Source: Microstegium vimineum (Eukaryota > Streptophyta > Magnoliopsida > Poales > Poaceae). Taken from it: DNA of 64,000 nucleotides. The first letter of the stretch is position 1; each line of letters starts with the position of its first letter. The position numbers and the translations under genes are program-made. A model generated the notes under the pieces. The model did not search any database and was not told where the DNA came from. It was given only the letters and a program-made list of their open reading frames with translations. Shown here in pieces: positions 60,908 through 64,000 of the stretch. The DNA is taken from NCBI GenBank assembly GCA_022036555.1, contig CM039134.1:7626818-7690817 (forward strand), read 5' to 3'.

Positions 60908-61333
60908 CTCCGCCAAAGCGGCGCCTGCGGCCGACTGCTTGCTATCTCCCGCGTGCCGCCTCTCCTCGAGCTCCGCTTCTCCGGCGAGACCAGTCGAGAG
61001 GCGCAGCTTGCTTCGCTGCGGCTCTCTGCGGTGCGGACACGGTCGAGGGGGGAGCGCTGCGCAGCGAGGGTTTATACAGAGCCGCAGCGAAATTGGTTGC
61101 CGTCTCACCGACGTAAAGGTCTCACCTGTCAGAAGCCACGTGCTGCGTGGCCGCCCCGCACCCTGGAAGTGGGGCCGACACCTCAGGCGTGCTTATTTTT
61201 TGGATTTTTTTTTGTCTTTGCGAATCTTCAGGCATGCTTCTGTTCTCCCTTCTCTTCCCCACTTCTCCATTCACCACGCGGCTTTGCGCATCCCCTGCCT
61301 CCCTCCATCTCTCTGCGCTCCTGGTGCTCGGCC
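60908..61333. promoter_or_regulatory. Shared divergent promoter region of SSRP1 and the PDCL3-like gene
   Basis: Only 426 bases separate the two start codons, which point away from each other. The stretch is GC-rich on the SSRP1 side and CT-rich on the PDCL3 side (CTTCTCTTCCCCACTTCTCC), without a clear TATA box. Both 5' UTRs must lie here, so the genes probably share a bidirectional promoter. Confidence 0.65.
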
Positions 61334-63561
61334 ATGGCGGACTACCACTTCGTGTACAAGGACGTCGAGGGGAGGAGCACAGAGTGGGACGACATCCAGC
61401 GCCGCCTCGGGAACCTGCCCCCGAAGCCGGAGCCCTTCAAGCCGCCGCCCTTCGCCCCCAAGGTCGACGCCGACGAGCAGCCCAAGTCCAAGGAATGGCT
61501 CGACGAGCGCGATCCCGAAGAGCTCGAGGAACTCGAGGACGACCTGGACGATGACCGCTTCCTAGAGCAGTACAGGTAGCCCTTCTCCGCAGGCTCGATC
61601 CGGTCTGCGGTCTGATCCGTGATACTGTCTTTTTCCCGTTTGTTATTTGATGCATCTAAGGAAGCTCTAGTGCCTGCTGTGTTTGATTGATCTGACTAGC
61701 CTGGTTAATTGGTACAATTCGTGTGCTCCTGATAGTAATCGGATGTCCTTCTATGGTTGATCCGGATTCCCCGCAGTAGTTCTGGGCTTTGGATTATTGG
61801 ATCCGTTTTGCGATTCGCTTGGTACAGGTGAGAATTGATTGTGACGATTTGATATGATCCGATGCCTGCAGGAAGCTGAGGCTTGCGGAGCTGAGGGAGG
61901 CAGCCAAAGCCGCGCGATTTGGTAGTATAGTTCCGATCACTGGCTCGGATTTCGTGCGGGAGGTGTCTCAAGCACCATCAGATGTTTGGGTTGTGGTCTT
62001 CCTCTACAAGGATGGGTAACTGTTTCTTCATTCAGTTCACTGCATCCTTTATGTTATGTCAATGATTGTGCAATGGGAGAACAACTCTGTGGTTTGTATG
62101 ATTCGACCAAACCATTCTGGAAGCAGATTTAACTGAATTCAGACTGTCTGCACTTTATTTAGTTGTGTTGGTTTTCTACAGAAAGTTGCCTGAAAATACT
62201 AGGTAACTATGAAATTAGACTATGGTTGGCTGGATTATAGGAATTCTGATACTTATGATGTGCGTCGTAGGCTCATAGCCAGACATTTTATTGCTGTGAA
62301 ATTGGTCCCGGGCTCCCCGCAGTTCGAACCTTCAATATATATGATATTATGGTCTGTGAACATGCTTTCTTTTTTCTTTTTAACGCGCTGGAGAGTTGCA
62401 TACTGTTTCATTGATAGATATAAAAAAATGGTTCGATTACAAGCCGATTCCATGGCTGGGTTAGGTTTTTTTGCATGAACACGCCCATATAAACAATACA
62501 TACAGCCCCTACTAGCCATTGCCTACTCAGCTTGCTATAGCAGCGCATGCGGCCTTCGCGCATGCCATGGCCCAGAAATGTGCTTAATCGCTTGCCTCTT
62601 GGCTTACTGCCGAGGCCAACGGTGTGTTTTCATCAAATACACATTGATTTCTTTGTTTCCATAGGGAAGAGCACCAATGAATTGAGGCCCTTCCTCTCCA
62701 CCTTTGGAGCCCTCCATGTCGCCTTGCACCACCATGTTTGGAAGCTGTCGTGCGTGGATAGTGCTAGTGCATGTAAGCTGAGGGCAGTGGACCAAACCTG
62801 GCGGGAGAAGGCTCAGGTTGACATGAGGTGCTCAATTCCTTCTCCTGGGTGGCAAAGTGGGCAGCAGGATGAGTGCATCAGACCGTGATGTGCTAGTCTA
62901 TCCTCTGTCCAGCATCTGTTGTGCCCCTGTAGCCACAGGAAGAACTTGCAGCGAAGCAGCACCCAAGACTTCCAGAGTTGCTTGCAGGGTTCAAAGGAGG
63001 TGGAACTGACAAAGAAGTGAGCATCGTTTCATGACCATATAACAAATAGATAGCTTGGCAATTCTTGGATTTAGTGGACATTGTCCTGTTGATTTGTCCA
63101 CCACTTTAAGCTGTAATGTAATTAGTTGATTGTCATGCTTCAGTTTTTCAGCATGGAGGATCTTCGATTAAATTATTGCTCTTTTCTGTATGATGTTTTA
63201 CTGCTTCCTATATGGTGCTTGCATCAAAATTGTACAGAAAGGATATCTGAATTCATTGTAGTGTAATGAGCTCCATACCTGATCTGATGCATGAAGCATG
63301 ATGTTCTTTAGTAAATTGTAGCGCTTATCGAATTCTTTAAATCTGATGACAGGATACCTGAATGTGGATTGCTTCAGAATTGTTTGGAGGAATTGACTAC
63401 AAGATACCCAGCGACAAAGTTTGTTAAAATTATCTCCACAGACTGCATCCTCAACTACCCAGATAGGAATGTTCCTACAATACTGGTGTATAACAACAGT
63501 GCCGTCAAAGGGACTTATGTTGGTTTGCAGAAGTTTGGTGGAAAGAGATGCACACCTGAAT
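61334..63561 (+). CDS. Phosducin-like protein 3 / VIAF-type thioredoxin-fold protein (3' end beyond window)
   Basis: Three exons are visible: 61334-61575, 61872-62015 and 63353-63561 (about 198 aa). The start MADYHFVYKDVEGRSTEWDD and acidic stretch LEELEDDLDDDRFLEQYR, then LRLAELREAAKAARFGSIVPI, match plant and animal phosducin-like 3 (PDCL3/VIAF) proteins. The thioredoxin-fold part follows with WVVVFLYKDGIPECG and TKFVKIISTDCI. There is no CxxC active site, so it is not a redox enzyme. Family members bind the CCT/TRiC chaperonin and assist folding of tubulin and actin. The exon 3 donor is inferred at GAAT|GTCGG after KRCTPE; the last exon(s), about 15-20 residues by family length, should lie past 64000. 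Head-to-head with SSRP1. Intron 2 (1.3 kb) carries retroelement debris. Confidence 0.88.
62300..62900. repeat. Probable retroelement debris in PDCL3-like intron 2
   Basis: A B-box-like CAGTTCGAACC near 62320 is followed by TTTCATTGATAGATATAAAAAAATG, a phrase I associate with grass non-LTR element tails, and then a GC-richer block with no known protein. Termini and target duplications could not be found. Confidence 0.35.
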
Positions 63562-64000
63562 GTCGGTTACTACTCGTATACTGCAATTAATATTCAGTAT
63601 CTGCTTTTCCCGTTAATTTATTGATTCCAGTTGCTCCAATTCTATGTGCTGTTGATTGGTCTTTTTTGATCTCACACCTGTAAATTTATGAATGGCATAT
63701 TGGCTGCCATTTAGCCCCCACAATCCGCTTCCTTTTGGATATACCACCTGAACTTCCTTAACTAAAGAAAAATATTTTTGCCTTCAGATGACAATTTTTA
63801 TAAAAAAATCAGTAGTAAACAATTCATTATGACCTGCATGCCTCTATGCATACACTCCCCAGAACCAGTCTTGATTTGTCTGTGTTGTTTCATGTGTCAA
63901 ATATTTCGATGGTGTGTGTCTAAAATAGCAGCATGCTGGTTCCCAGTTATACATTAGTCTTAGCATATCATTGATCCTTTTCTGTAATAAGAAATTAGGG

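Noticed and set aside
60717..61565. 282-codon plus-strand open frame spanning the SSRP1/PDCL3 intergenic region
   Set aside because: It overlaps the SSRP1 first exon in antisense and the PDCL3 exon 1 in the wrong frame. The PDCL3 frame starting at 61334 is the one with family homology.
1..64000. CRISPR arrays, operons, riboswitches or phage-like modules
   Set aside because: The window is intron-rich nuclear plant DNA. The repeats seen are transposon termini or short tandem duplications, not spaced CRISPR-like arrays.

Overview
This window is nuclear DNA from a grass. The host genes have many GT-AG introns, their first exons are GC-rich (the 5'-to-3' GC gradient seen in Poaceae), and the repeats are grass types: Tourist and Stowaway MITEs, Ty3/gypsy chromoviruses, a Hopscotch-like Ty1/copia element, hAT elements and LINEs. 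A panicoid (maize/sorghum-like) grass is plausible, but the species cannot be fixed from sequence alone.

Layout. 0-7 kb: Integrator subunit 7 (+). 7-10 kb: intergenic DNA with a receptor-kinase pseudogene fragment and three small DNA transposons. 10.7-16.4 kb: cytosolic glutaminyl-tRNA synthetase (+, 22 exons). 16.4-19.6 kb: noncoding DNA with short tandem repeats. 19.6-21.3 kb: an intronless P-class PPR gene (-). 21.4-43.2 kb: a repeat cluster built around a broken histone H4 gene. Its 5' third is gone, a long gypsy LTR abuts the break, and a Reina-like chromovirus splits the rest; that chromovirus carries a 4.3-kb LTR-like insertion. The H4 3' flank is further split by a hAT element (with a nested MITE) and a LINE (with a nested solo LTR). 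43.5-47.7 kb: a DUF1664 membrane/coiled-coil gene (-, 12 exons). 50.4-60.9 kb: SSRP1, the HMG-box subunit of FACT (-, 16 exons), with a young copia element in intron 9. 61.3 kb to the right end: a phosducin-like/thioredoxin-fold gene (+), divergent from SSRP1 and cut by the window end.

With the insertions set aside, the order is INTS7(+), GlnRS(+), PPR(-), H4(+), DUF1664(-), SSRP1(-), PDCL3-like(+). These are mostly unrelated housekeeping genes (snRNA/RNA processing, translation, organelle RNA, chromatin, chaperone cofactor), so I see no operon-like or pathway logic. I found no convincing new biological system. The most informative material is the nested-insertion record, in which target-site duplications fix most of the boundaries, and the defective but recent copia insertion inside SSRP1.

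Exon borders were placed by hand from splice consensus, reading frame and remembered family sequences. Each multi-exon gene closes in frame with a total coding length divisible by three, except the gene cut by the window end.
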